DNA of 17,674 bases from CAZDIO01 sp964505555 (lineage in GTDB: Bacteria; Bdellovibrionota_C; UBA2361; SZUA-149; CAZDIO01): positions 1-17,674 of the forward strand of contig CAZDIO010000071.1 in assembly GCA_964505555.1 (NCBI GenBank), in the 5' to 3' direction. This document shows, piece by piece, positions 8,501 to 15,650 of the stretch. Both the position numbers and the translations under genes were made by a program. Numbering within the stretch: the first letter of the stretch is position 1; every line of letters starts with the position of its first letter. The notes under the pieces are model-generated. The model had not been told where the DNA came from. It saw only the letters and a program-made list of their open reading frames with translations, and ran no database searches.

Positions 8501-8509
8501 AAAGGAGGT
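8501..8509 (+). promoter_or_regulatory. Near-perfect Shine-Dalgarno for the small ORF
   Basis: AAAGGAGGT complements the 16S rRNA 3' end almost fully, and its GGAGG core ends five bases before the ATG at 8514. It is the strongest ribosome binding site I found in the window, and it is the main evidence that the 33-codon frame is translated. Confidence 0.85.
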
Positions 8510-8513
8510 TAAC

Positions 8514-8615
8514 ATGTTTGGAGGCAGTGCGCTTGATTTACTAAAAGGTGGGATAATTATCTTTGTAATTATCATTATCTTTGCTGTTCTTGGAAAAGTT
8601 ATCGGAATTCTTTAA
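8514..8615 (+). CDS. Small hydrophobic single-pass membrane protein (33 aa)
   Basis: The frame runs from ATG to TAA in 33 codons. It begins MFGGSALDLLKGG, continues as one Ile/Val/Phe-rich membrane helix (about residues 13-26) and ends AVLGKVIGIL. Two lysines flank the helix, and there are no cysteines or aromatic clusters. I do not recognise a family. Its translation is supported by the consensus Shine-Dalgarno, a complete helix and a clean stop, none of which is expected by chance together. It sits alone, 344 bases after the plus-strand coiled-coil gene and 16 bases from the convergent end of the seven-gene minus operon. It may be a small membrane regulator or a subunit of a neighbouring complex; this is only suggested by position. 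Small potassium-pump subunits and type I toxin peptides have a similar shape. Confidence 0.75.
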   Translation: MFGGSALDLLKGGIIIFVIIIIFAVLGKVIGIL

Positions 8616-8631
8616 TCCACAGAAGATTACC

Positions 8632-9768
8632 TTACGAGGATTGAACAAGCTCTACATTAGCTCGGGGAATAATCACCTCTTCGCCGCGATCAAGGCGGGC
8701 TTTTAAGACGCGCACTTTAGCGCCACTTGGAATAAGAATTGGCTCTAACGGAAGTGCTGTAACTGTTCCTAATTCACCAAAATATGGTACCCGAATAGCT
8801 CGAATTTTTGAGCCGATCGCAAGAACTTGTGGCGCTTGCTCAGAGGTGTCGCTTTTTGATAGCGGTGTCTCCAGAGGAACAATCACCTCTGGCCTCAATG
8901 CGCCTGCTCTAACTTGAGTTGCGCCATTTACTGCTGCTTCACGACCTTTTAGTTCCAACGCAAGATCGACAATTCGTTTTGCAATGGGAATTGTCCCAAA
9001 TCCCTCAGTAATAATAAACGTAAACGGAACGACTTCATCTCCTGTCACTGAGATGCTGATATCTTTTCCTACAAGGTGCATAAGTGTCTGAGAATCTACT
9101 GAGCCGGTAACCACTCCATGAACGCCGAAAGAGGCCGCCATATCCAACGCTCCTTGAGAGAAGCACGCTCCACCAATAAGCACCGCACCGGGTAACTGAT
9201 TCTGTAAGGGTTTTAAATCTCTCTCACTGACAACTGCATCAGGTGCTACCGGAAGAGGGAAAATAATCCCATGGTTTTCTCCCCCGACTCCAAAAATCCC
9301 CTGAATCAATGCTCCCATACATTCTATGGTCACTGATTTTGTCTCCTCAACGGCAGTGACGACCCCCCTGATGTAGGCATTAACAAGGAGTGGCTTTGGT
9401 GGATGTCGAATACCAAGATGGGCATTTGCTTCTGTGAAATATTCGATCACTCCCGCACTTGGAGAGAGCACTCTATTACTTATGAAGCCAAAAAAACTTT
9501 TTACTTCACAAAGGAGGGAACCTTTTTCTACGTGTTCTCCGGTGTTCACCTTCATTCCAGAAACTACATCTCGAGGATCAAAACCTAATCTTTCTGCAAT
9601 CCGGACAATATCAATTTCGCCAGGGATATCAGCTGCTAAAACAGCGGTAGTGGCTTGGACCTCAGTTCCAACTTTTACGAGAGCCTTTCCAGGAAGGGGG
9701 AGTTCTCGATACTTCTCAATGCGTGTGCTTTTTGCAATCTGTAGTCCCGGTGTGTATGCGCTTCCCAT
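8632..9768 (-). CDS. Conserved-type protein with barrel-sandwich and KOW-like ends (378 aa)
   Basis: The function is unknown. Residues about 22-115 resemble a biotinyl/lipoyl-like barrel sandwich: LPLPGKALVKVGTEV, then GMKVNTGEHVEKGSLLCEVK, then SPSAGVIEYF. There is no MKM-type lysine, so covalent modification is unlikely. The middle (about 125-275) is a mixed alpha/beta region with a Gly-rich segment FGVGGENHG (159-167). Residues about 317-376 look like a KOW/SH3-type module (IRVPYFGELGTV to VIIPRANVELV). There is no signal peptide or membrane helix, so it is predicted cytoplasmic. Its ATG overlaps the upstream GlmL stop as TAATG, and GAGGAG stands just upstream, indicating translational coupling. 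It is the last gene of the seven-gene operon. I believe similar proteins accompany GlmL homologues elsewhere, but that is from memory. Confidence 0.85.
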   Translation of the reverse strand: MGSAYTPGLQIAKSTRIEKYRELPLPGKALVKVGTEVQATTAVLAADIPGEIDIVRIAERLGFDPRDVVSGMKVNTGEHVEKGSLLCEVKSFFGFISNRVLSPSAGVIEYFTEANAHLGIRHPPKPLLVNAYIRGVVTAVEETKSVTIECMGALIQGIFGVGGENHGIIFPLPVAPDAVVSERDLKPLQNQLPGAVLIGGACFSQGALDMAASFGVHGVVTGSVDSQTLMHLVGKDISISVTGDEVVPFTFIITEGFGTIPIAKRIVDLALELKGREAAVNGATQVRAGALRPEVIVPLETPLSKSDTSEQAPQVLAIGSKIRAIRVPYFGELGTVTALPLEPILIPSGAKVRVLKARLDRGEEVIIPRANVELVQSS

Positions 9769-11624
9769 TAACCGCTCCTCTCTGAATCAAACCCGAATTG
9801 TTTGTACCATTTGGAGACCATTTGCGCTTGGACACGTTGATCCTTTTGAAATTCAAGAGGACGACCTCGTCCGTCGAGGATAATACCAGCCTCCCCTCCA
9901 GAGAGATGTGTCTGAAGGGTATTGCCCTTTCCTGCCCCAACATCGAGATGAGAAAGAAGTGGTCTTACCTCTCCTTCAACCACAGCACCTTCCTCAAGGT
10001 CGATCCTCCTTAACTCTCCTGCGTGGAGCGTAGTCGTCTCCCCTTTTTCATAGCGGATCTCTAAAATGGGTGTCCCGCTTTTTACTTTTCCTCCTCGCGG
10101 AGCGATTGCGGTTCCGAGTGTGATTAGGCAATCGTGAACAAAAATCTCAGTTGCTGCTTGGGGGTGAACCGTTGAGAAGACTCCCAGATGAGGCATCATA
10201 AAAATTGAATCTACGGCAAGACGGGTCACTCCAAGAGGTTCGTAGGCATCAAGGAGCATAAATGCAGCGCTGAGTCGGTTTGGTGCATGACTGAGCACCC
10301 CGCCTGATCCGATAATGAGATCTAAATGAAGCATATCAACCAGTCCTTGGTCAGCCCCTTGTTTGAAGATGTCGCCCATGGTTCGACGTTTCTGAACTCC
10401 TTTTAACCCCACCGCAAGGCGTTTGTGATGAATAAGCGCAAGACGCAGAGCTTCTCTACAAATGGCTTGTTCTAACAAGAGATCCTCTGTGGTTTGTGGA
10501 ATAGAGGTGGGACGGATCATCTTATTTCGAAGTTGATCGGCGATCGTATCGGGGGCTCTTTCAAAAGGAAGCCAGCGGAGAATATTTGTCAGACCAGCTT
10601 CGAGCATCACGTTTGCCACGGAATAGCTCATCCCCAAATTTGCACTCACGGTGCGATTAAACACAGGGGTTTTTTCTTCATTTTGTTCCCGAAAAACTGA
10701 AAATACATCTGTAGTTGCGCCCCCAATATCAACCGCCAATGTTTGAATGTTCTCGCGTTTTGCAGCATTCTCCACCATGTAGCCAACTGCAGCGGGAGTA
10801 GGAATAATTGGCACTGGTGACCAAGAGAGAAGCTTCTTATATCCAGGAGCATGGCTCATCACATGATGAAGAAAGAGTTCATGGATTACGTGTCGAGTAG
10901 GGGCAAGGTTTTCCTCTTCAAGGGTGGGGCGAATATTTTCGGTGATTACAAATTCAAAGCGTTTTTCAAGAATTTTTCTTGCTTCCTCGCGAGCATTTTT
11001 GTTTGCAGCATAGATCACCGGAAGGCGAAGGGTATCTCCAAAGCGGGGGCGGGGATCCGCTTGAAGGATCGTTTCTGCAAGCTCAAGAGGGTGATTCATG
11101 GTTCCGCCATCTACACCCCCAGCGATGAGTACAATGTCGGGACGAAGATGACGAATTTTCTTTACCCGTTCATGCTGCTCTCTCCCATCATCAATGGAGA
11201 TAGAGTCCATCACAATTGCTCCAGCACCCAGGGCTGCTCTTTCGGCCGATTCTGTGGTCATCATTGAGACGACACCGGCAACGATCATTTGCAATCCACC
11301 TCCGGCAGAGCTTGTTGAAACATAGAGATCGATGCCGTTGGTGTCGCTTTCGTTCTTCTTGAATGCAAAAGGTGAAGTGTGTTCTGTGTTTTCAGTTGAG
11401 GATAAGATTTTTCGCTTCGAGAGTTCTTCAATCTCTTGAAAAGCATTTCTTGCACCGATCGTTACATCAGCGACTGGTTTTTCTACCGTGGTAGGTGCTT
11501 CGCCTCGAAAAGTTTGGCGCCACCCCTCTGCTGTTTTTTCAAAGAGAATCGCCTTGGTCGTTGTTGAACCACAATCAGTAGCCAGGACGGTTGAGAGTTT
11601 TGAAGGGTCGATTTTTTGACTCAT
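9768..11624 (-). CDS. glmL: GlmL/MutL-family ASKHA ATPase (618 aa)
   Basis: This belongs to the glutamate-mutase-L (MutL, TIGR01319-type) family, which has an actin/hexokinase/Hsp70 nucleotide fold. In clostridia glmL lies between the two glutamate mutase genes and is thought to be a chaperone or reactivator for the B12 enzyme. This is unrelated to the DNA-repair MutL. Visible marks are phosphate-1 DCGSTTTKAILFEK (17-30), the family block SAGGGLQMIVAG (106-117), ALGAGA (131-136), PDIVLIAGGVDGG (162-174), phosphate-2 LAVDIGGATTDVFSVF (296-311) and the adenosine motif LIIGSGGVLSHAPN (436-449). The length is somewhat above the usual family range, the extra lying partly in a beta-rich C-terminus (about 505-600). 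The ATG is one base past the stop of the upstream membrane-protein gene. No glutamate mutase subunit, other mutase or cobalamin gene is in the window, so the canonical role is doubtful here. Confidence 0.92.
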   Translation of the reverse strand: MSQKIDPSKLSTVLATDCGSTTTKAILFEKTAEGWRQTFRGEAPTTVEKPVADVTIGARNAFQEIEELSKRKILSSTENTEHTSPFAFKKNESDTNGIDLYVSTSSAGGGLQMIVAGVVSMMTTESAERAALGAGAIVMDSISIDDGREQHERVKKIRHLRPDIVLIAGGVDGGTMNHPLELAETILQADPRPRFGDTLRLPVIYAANKNAREEARKILEKRFEFVITENIRPTLEEENLAPTRHVIHELFLHHVMSHAPGYKKLLSWSPVPIIPTPAAVGYMVENAAKRENIQTLAVDIGGATTDVFSVFREQNEEKTPVFNRTVSANLGMSYSVANVMLEAGLTNILRWLPFERAPDTIADQLRNKMIRPTSIPQTTEDLLLEQAICREALRLALIHHKRLAVGLKGVQKRRTMGDIFKQGADQGLVDMLHLDLIIGSGGVLSHAPNRLSAAFMLLDAYEPLGVTRLAVDSIFMMPHLGVFSTVHPQAATEIFVHDCLITLGTAIAPRGGKVKSGTPILEIRYEKGETTTLHAGELRRIDLEEGAVVEGEVRPLLSHLDVGAGKGNTLQTHLSGGEAGIILDGRGRPLEFQKDQRVQAQMVSKWYKQFGFDSERSG

Positions 11625-11625
11625 T

Positions 11626-12315
11626 TCAAACCTGAAAATTCCTTATCCACTGCTCAATGAGAAATTGTAACCGCTCAACAAGGAGCGCCATTCTTGCCAT
11701 AATCGTTGATCCAAAAAACGCACCGAAGCAGATCATCATCATCCACCGTCCCATCGAGGAGGTTGAAGCGATAATGCCCCGTTCTTTTCTTCGAAAAGTG
11801 AAGAAAAAATAACTCATCGTTGAGGCGAGGGTAATGATAAAAACGGTGTTACTAAACGATTCCCAGAGATTTCCTGGAATGTAGAGCGGACGAAAGGAAT
11901 CATAGAGTTGAGGCATGGCTTCATTGAAAAATGCTTTAAAAGAAAGACCAGCAGAAGCCCCTAAACTCAATCCGATCGTTAACTGGGCAAGCCAATTATA
12001 GCGTCGAGAGAGAATAAAGTAATAGAGAAGACCAAAAGCCATCGGCAAGAGATAGAGAAGAGAGAGGGTATTATACGGCTCGGCATAGGTGCCGTCGGGA
12101 AAGGGAAGGCGATCCCGACCAAGCATCGGCTTTACAATCTCTTGCCAAAACGAAGTGCGCAGGCTTTGTGATACCCCGATTCCTGTAGCGATGCCGATAA
12201 ACAGATGTTCAAAAAACCTAAAAAACGAATTTTCACGAATAAGGAATGAATAAATGGCAAGGGTGGATATTCCCGCAATAAAAATCTCCCACCAACTGAT
12301 ATCAGTGAAGTTCAT
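11626..12315 (-). CDS. Six-helix membrane protein of the GlmL operon (229 aa)
   Basis: This is a polytopic inner-membrane protein of unknown function. Probable helices lie at about 9-26, 33-50, 86-103, 108-127, 155-173 and 190-210, separated by short loops. The motif ENSFFRFFEHLFIGIATG (28-45) is distinctive and conserved-looking. The frame stays open upstream to 12393, but I place the start at the ATG 12313-12315. That gives a 14-base overlap with the upstream gene, like the other junctions, and begins the protein just before its first helix. Its stop lies one base before the GlmL start. Its position between a protein with an external domain and a cytoplasmic ATPase suggests the membrane core of a complex; this is inference from gene order and topology. 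Confidence 0.85.
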   Translation of the reverse strand: MNFTDISWWEIFIAGISTLAIYSFLIRENSFFRFFEHLFIGIATGIGVSQSLRTSFWQEIVKPMLGRDRLPFPDGTYAEPYNTLSLLYLLPMAFGLLYYFILSRRYNWLAQLTIGLSLGASAGLSFKAFFNEAMPQLYDSFRPLYIPGNLWESFSNTVFIITLASTMSYFFFTFRRKERGIIASTSSMGRWMMMICFGAFFGSTIMARMALLVERLQFLIEQWIRNFQV

Positions 12316-13213
12316 CTTGCCTCGTTGTTCGGTTTCCTCGGAGCAGGTTCGCAATACCACCAAGATTTCCAAGGATAATGAAGCCAATAACAATCAGGTG
12401 CGCAAAAGCCAAACTGGTCATAATTACTCGAGCCGATCCGGCTTTTCGTTTTGGGAAATGTTGACTCAGCAGATGATCATACCACGCAGCTCCTGCAACC
12501 CCTTCAAAGAGTCCGATGATCTGTTTTGATGAAAAATAAATGTGTGCTTCGGGAATGGTAATTGAGGTACAGCCATGAACAACAGGCGGACGATAGTCGC
12601 TTACTTGAAAGAGTTGGATCCAGGCATTAAACGCTCCAACCAGTCCGGTAAACTCCATCAACATTAAAATATCTTTTAGGGTGTGGATATTTTTCATGCA
12701 GGGGATGCTTGCAAGGGGTGTTCCCGCAGCATCTGTTTTTAACAAGAGATGAAAGTCCGCTGCTTTTGCTAACTTTTGAATCATCAGCGAGCTTCCAAAC
12801 CGATATCCGAGATTGACCCAGTCTTTTCCGTATTCCCACCGTTGTTCGGGCATCTCTGCTTCAAGTTTTTTCTTAACCTGGAGAGGGACATTTTCAAGAA
12901 ATGGGGCAGAGAGTTGGTAGATGCTAATGAGCGCAAAAGGAATTCTTCGTCGCATCAGATGTTCGATAGCAACTTCGGTCTGCGGCATGTTTTCTGCTTT
13001 TACGTTTGGCCCCCAGTCTGCAGCAATGAGCACAATTTTTCCAGAGTTTGTAGGGAGCTTCTCAACGGCGTCATAGAAGGAATTTGCTGCAGACATCTCT
13101 GCAGGAGGAAAAGAGATTTTTAACGTAAGAGGAAGGGCAAGAGAGAGCGCTACAAAGAGCCAAATCACTCGGGGATTGATTCTTAGAAGAGATGAAAAGC
13201 TGAAGTTGCTCAT
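12302..13213 (-). CDS. Bitopic protein with a large extracytoplasmic domain (303 aa)
   Basis: I do not recognise a named family. A short basic N-terminus (RINPR) precedes helix 1 (about 17-33). Residues 34-262 form one globular alpha/beta domain. Helix 2 (about 263-286) is followed by RGNRTTRQ. The positive-inside rule therefore places the domain outside the cytoplasm. In the domain, KIVLIAADWGPN (59-70) looks like a beta strand followed by a ligand loop, and RRRIPFALISIYQL (88-101) like the next alpha/beta unit. Two cysteines (about 172 and 215) could form a disulfide. The ATG overlaps the preceding stop (ATGA), with GGAGG close upstream, so expression is coupled to the 357-aa gene. The role may be sensing or binding on the outer face; this is unproven. 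Confidence 0.82.
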   Translation of the reverse strand: MSNFSFSSLLRINPRVIWLFVALSLALPLTLKISFPPAEMSAANSFYDAVEKLPTNSGKIVLIAADWGPNVKAENMPQTEVAIEHLMRRRIPFALISIYQLSAPFLENVPLQVKKKLEAEMPEQRWEYGKDWVNLGYRFGSSLMIQKLAKAADFHLLLKTDAAGTPLASIPCMKNIHTLKDILMLMEFTGLVGAFNAWIQLFQVSDYRPPVVHGCTSITIPEAHIYFSSKQIIGLFEGVAGAAWYDHLLSQHFPKRKAGSARVIMTSLAFAHLIVIGFIILGNLGGIANLLRGNRTTRQDELH

Positions 13214-14283
13214 GCGACTCCTCCACCTTCTTCTTTCTCCGAGGATAGGGGGCTTCGCTCCAGGGAGAGCCAGGTTCGTACTGCCATGGAAAGACCAGCG
13301 ATGGCGGCGCCAAAAAAGATCGCTCGAAATGCTGGGGTACTGATGTATTTGAGTAACCAGAGGCGAATCGCGGGGAGATCTTCTGAGATATAGAGTGGCC
13401 CAAATGGAATCTGCCCGAGCATTACCAGGAGTGCTGCCAGCATCATCAGCAGTGCTTCAAAGGAGCGAACGCGAAAAGCACGATAGGCTGCACTTGCGAG
13501 AAAAAAGGCCAAGAGAGAAAACATCGCCGAACCAAGTGGTGTAAAAAACGCTTCATAGATAAAGTGTGAGGCTTTCTTTGGGGTGCTCTTTTGATAGTTT
13601 TGTTCGGAGACCTCCTTTGCAAGAGCGGTTCCAGAGGAGATCTTAATGAGGAGATCGCTGAGAACAGTTTTGTAATCTTTTGTGGCTGAGTTGTTTGATA
13701 AAACGGTAATCGCTTGAGTAGTTTCTTTTTTAATTTCTTCAAGACTCTTTCGAAACTCCTCTGCGATAGGGGTGTTGATGTTTGTTACATTGAGAAATGA
13801 ACTTTCATTGTCTAAACTTAGAGTAGTTTTATCTATAAAGAGAGTGAGCTTTTCTAAGCGTGGAAGGGGATCGATGTTTTTCTCATGTGCATCTGTGGCG
13901 ATTTGATTTACATATGCTTCAAGGTTTCCAATCTCTCTCCATTCACGCACCTGTTGTTCTGTGTTTGAGAAGTCCTTTCCTTCAATTCCAAGAGTAATAA
14001 AAAGACCACAAAGTAGGGCGATGGAATTAATTACTTTTTTCTGACCACGAAGCACATTTCCGCCATGGACAAGAAGTAAATTTATGATTCCTAGTCCGAT
14101 CGCCATCATCGAGACGACAAGCAAACCATTGGTTATCTCTTCATGATAAAACCCAAACTTAAAGGGTTTTTCCTGGCCGGGAAGGGTGAGGTGTTCAGGG
14201 AGGAGATACTCAAGGAAAAAATATAAACCACCAAGAAAGGTGATCAGTGCGATAAGGAGATGCTGGAGGCGTTTATTGATCAT
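13210..14283 (-). CDS. Polytopic membrane protein with a soluble helical insert (357 aa)
   Basis: This is an uncharacterised integral membrane protein. Three N-terminal helices (about 7-28, 50-73 and 85-100) are followed by a polar, mostly helical segment of about 140 residues (105-240). Three or four more helices follow (about 250-268, 275-298 and 320-338), and the tail is charged and Gly-rich. The sequence AAYRAFRVRSFEALLMMLAA (265-284) is a likely family signature placed between two helices. By the positive-inside rule this loop (R268, R271, R273) faces the cytoplasm. The start ATG overlaps the end of the DUF6754-like gene by 11 bases, and its stop overlaps the next start. It is the fifth gene from the 3' end of the operon. 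I cannot assign a reaction and see no transporter or kinase motif. Confidence 0.84.
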   Translation of the reverse strand: MINKRLQHLLIALITFLGGLYFFLEYLLPEHLTLPGQEKPFKFGFYHEEITNGLLVVSMMAIGLGIINLLLVHGGNVLRGQKKVINSIALLCGLFITLGIEGKDFSNTEQQVREWREIGNLEAYVNQIATDAHEKNIDPLPRLEKLTLFIDKTTLSLDNESSFLNVTNINTPIAEEFRKSLEEIKKETTQAITVLSNNSATKDYKTVLSDLLIKISSGTALAKEVSEQNYQKSTPKKASHFIYEAFFTPLGSAMFSLLAFFLASAAYRAFRVRSFEALLMMLAALLVMLGQIPFGPLYISEDLPAIRLWLLKYISTPAFRAIFFGAAIAGLSMAVRTWLSLERSPLSSEKEEGGGVA

Positions 14284-15136
14284 TTGCAGGAGCTACAAGC
14301 CCAAATTTTTTTAAAACACTCTCCCACGGAGTTTCCAACCACTGGACGATAGGGAGCGGAGCTGTTGATGAAGAATCTAAGGAGGTGTTTTTTGTAAGAG
14401 TCATGCTCGCAAGTGTTGCCTGAATGACCCCAAAGAGAATTATTGCAAGAAAAATACCTTTTCCGATATCTTGTCCGCGCAAGCTCCCGGTTTGTACCGG
14501 ATCTCGAGAAAGGTAAGCTCCCACCGCATAGAGTTCTTCGCCGATAAGAGTGTAATCGCAGGTGCTTATAAAGAAAGGGATCTGTTCGGGAGAGACTGTG
14601 GCAGCGACCTGAATTGCTCCGACCTGTTGACCGGATTCAGCAAGGATCAGCGATTCTCCAGCAAATGAACCAAAAAGAAAGGCGCAGCCAGGTTTTTCAC
14701 GATGCATTAATCCCATGTAGCCTGAGGCGAAGGCCAGTTGATCGGTAGAGAGGAAGCGCAGCGCGGTAGGGTCGTATTGGGCAGTCTTTCGCGCATCTCG
14801 ATAGGCGTTTTGTGCTGTTGCATCAGTAATGGCTAATACTTCAGGATCGCTGATCGGGATAATGAGTCGGGACCCGAATGTTGCTGCCTTTCTTGCTACG
14901 TGTCGTAAGACCCCAAGGCACGCATAAAAGAGGGGCGAAACATTAGTTAGTCCGGTCGTAAATGAGATCGGTCGACCAAGTTCAACTGAGCGTCCGATTG
15001 CTTCATCAATCGCATTGACCCCAGGCATATGACGAATGGGGATCTGCAACCCTTTTTTTGCCCGACGAATATAATAAACAATCGGGGTAACAAGGAAGAT
15101 CATCAGGAGCACTATGGCGGGATTAGAATGTTCCAC
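14273..15136 (-). CDS. DUF6754-like membrane protein with cytoplasmic domain (287 aa)
   Basis: The protein resembles the family I remember as DUF6754; the label is from memory. Helix 1 (about 7-23) is followed by YYIRRAKKG, so by the positive-inside rule residues 25-225 lie in the cytoplasm. A second helix is at about 226-245. The soluble domain begins with PGVNAIDEAIGRSVELGRPI (38-57), then TGLTNVSPLFYA and LIIPISDPEVLAITDAT (91-107), and has Gly-rich turns (GYMGLM, FLFGSFAGES, VGAIQVAAT). This looks like an alpha/beta fold with a possible nucleotide or small-ligand site; that last point is inference. The frame stays open upstream to 15289, but the GTG at 15134-15136 is the better start: AAGGAG stands seven bases upstream, and it gives a 14-base overlap with the 115-aa gene. 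Confidence 0.84.
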   Translation of the reverse strand: MEHSNPAIVLLMIFLVTPIVYYIRRAKKGLQIPIRHMPGVNAIDEAIGRSVELGRPISFTTGLTNVSPLFYACLGVLRHVARKAATFGSRLIIPISDPEVLAITDATAQNAYRDARKTAQYDPTALRFLSTDQLAFASGYMGLMHREKPGCAFLFGSFAGESLILAESGQQVGAIQVAATVSPEQIPFFISTCDYTLIGEELYAVGAYLSRDPVQTGSLRGQDIGKGIFLAIILFGVIQATLASMTLTKNTSLDSSSTAPLPIVQWLETPWESVLKKFGLVAPANDQ

Positions 15137-15470
15137 GCGGCTCTCCTTCAATGCTAGGGATTTTTTGTAATGCTTCTTTTTGCAGTGAGGAGCGTAAGCG
15201 AGAATAATGCTCAATAAGGAGTAATAGCTTCTCAATCCGAGATCTGGCAGAGAGAAGGTTAAGTAAAAAATCATACCGTGAATCACCAAGCAGTTGCTTC
15301 CCTAATGGCTCAAAGGCAACCCCGGCTGAGTGGTACATCGAAGAGAAGGGTTTATTTGATTCAAGGAGAAAGATCAGGGGCACTTCTAGACCCAAATGGA
15401 CGATCTTTTTTGCTACGGTATCGAGCTTTATTTCAAAGAGTGAATCATCACCGGTAGAATTCACGACCAT
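15123..15470 (-). CDS. Small protein, first gene of the GlmL operon (115 aa)
   Basis: This is an uncharacterised small protein. Residues 22-60 contain KIVHLGLEVPLIFLLESNKPFSS and AFEPLGKQLLG, a moderately hydrophobic stretch around PLIFLLE that may be an amphipathic or membrane-touching helix and not a full transmembrane segment. The rest (65-105) is helical, with many Leu, Arg and Glu. I believe similar short proteins with a PxIFFLE-x-x-KP pattern accompany DUF6754-type genes elsewhere, but that is from memory. ATG 15468-15470 has AGGAA only two to three bases away. A GTG two codons later has better spacing, so the true start may be there. It is the promoter-proximal gene of the minus operon, and its 3' end overlaps the next start by 14 bases. 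Confidence 0.72.
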   Translation of the reverse strand: MVVNSTGDDSLFEIKLDTVAKKIVHLGLEVPLIFLLESNKPFSSMYHSAGVAFEPLGKQLLGDSRYDFLLNLLSARSRIEKLLLLIEHYSRLRSSLQKEALQKIPSIEGEPRGTF

Positions 15471-15530
15471 TTCCTATTATTTAACTTACCTTAGCTCGTC
15501 TTTGTTTTCTTTGTTTCTCGTTTCCTATGT

Positions 15531-15559
15531 AACATAAGCAATACGGTTAAGAGGACCAA
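15531..15559 (-). promoter_or_regulatory. Candidate promoter of the seven-gene minus operon
   Basis: Reading the minus strand, TTGGTC (15559-15554) and TATGTT (15536-15531) stand 17 bases apart, about 60 bases before the first start codon. Spacing is ideal, but each hexamer matches the sigma-70 consensus only partly. The divergent region 15471-15650 must hold the promoters for both directions, and I saw no better minus-strand pair. Confidence 0.3.
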
Positions 15560-15650
15560 AATTTTTTCTTGTTGTTTTATTCGTATCCTGTTTACTCTCT
15601 TAAGAGTGAGGTACCACAGCGTTGTTTGGCTGTATGAGAGGGAGAGTTTT

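Larger units (their letters stand above)
8170..8513. other. Gene-free stretch with several inverted repeats
   Basis: These 344 bases between the coiled-coil gene and the small-protein gene hold no convincing coding region. A 69-codon minus-strand frame is present but lacks a start signal and protein-like composition. The stretch contains several inverted repeats: the strong hairpin at 8234-8261, GGTTCT/AGAACC at 8333-8338 and 8355-8360, and CGATCTG/CAGATCG at 8381-8387 and 8395-8401. It probably contains the end of the upstream transcript and the promoter and leader of the small gene. I could not assign a -35/-10 pair with confidence. A structured noncoding RNA is possible but unproven. Confidence 0.5.

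Noticed and set aside
10851..11267. A 138-codon plus-strand frame within glmL
   Set aside because: It lies wholly antisense to conserved ASKHA motifs and shows no domain or start signal.
15597..15606. CTCTTAAGAG palindrome as an operator in the divergent bactofilin/GlmL-operon region
   Set aside because: A ten-base palindrome alone is expected by chance at this scale, and no second copy or nearby regulator gene supports it.
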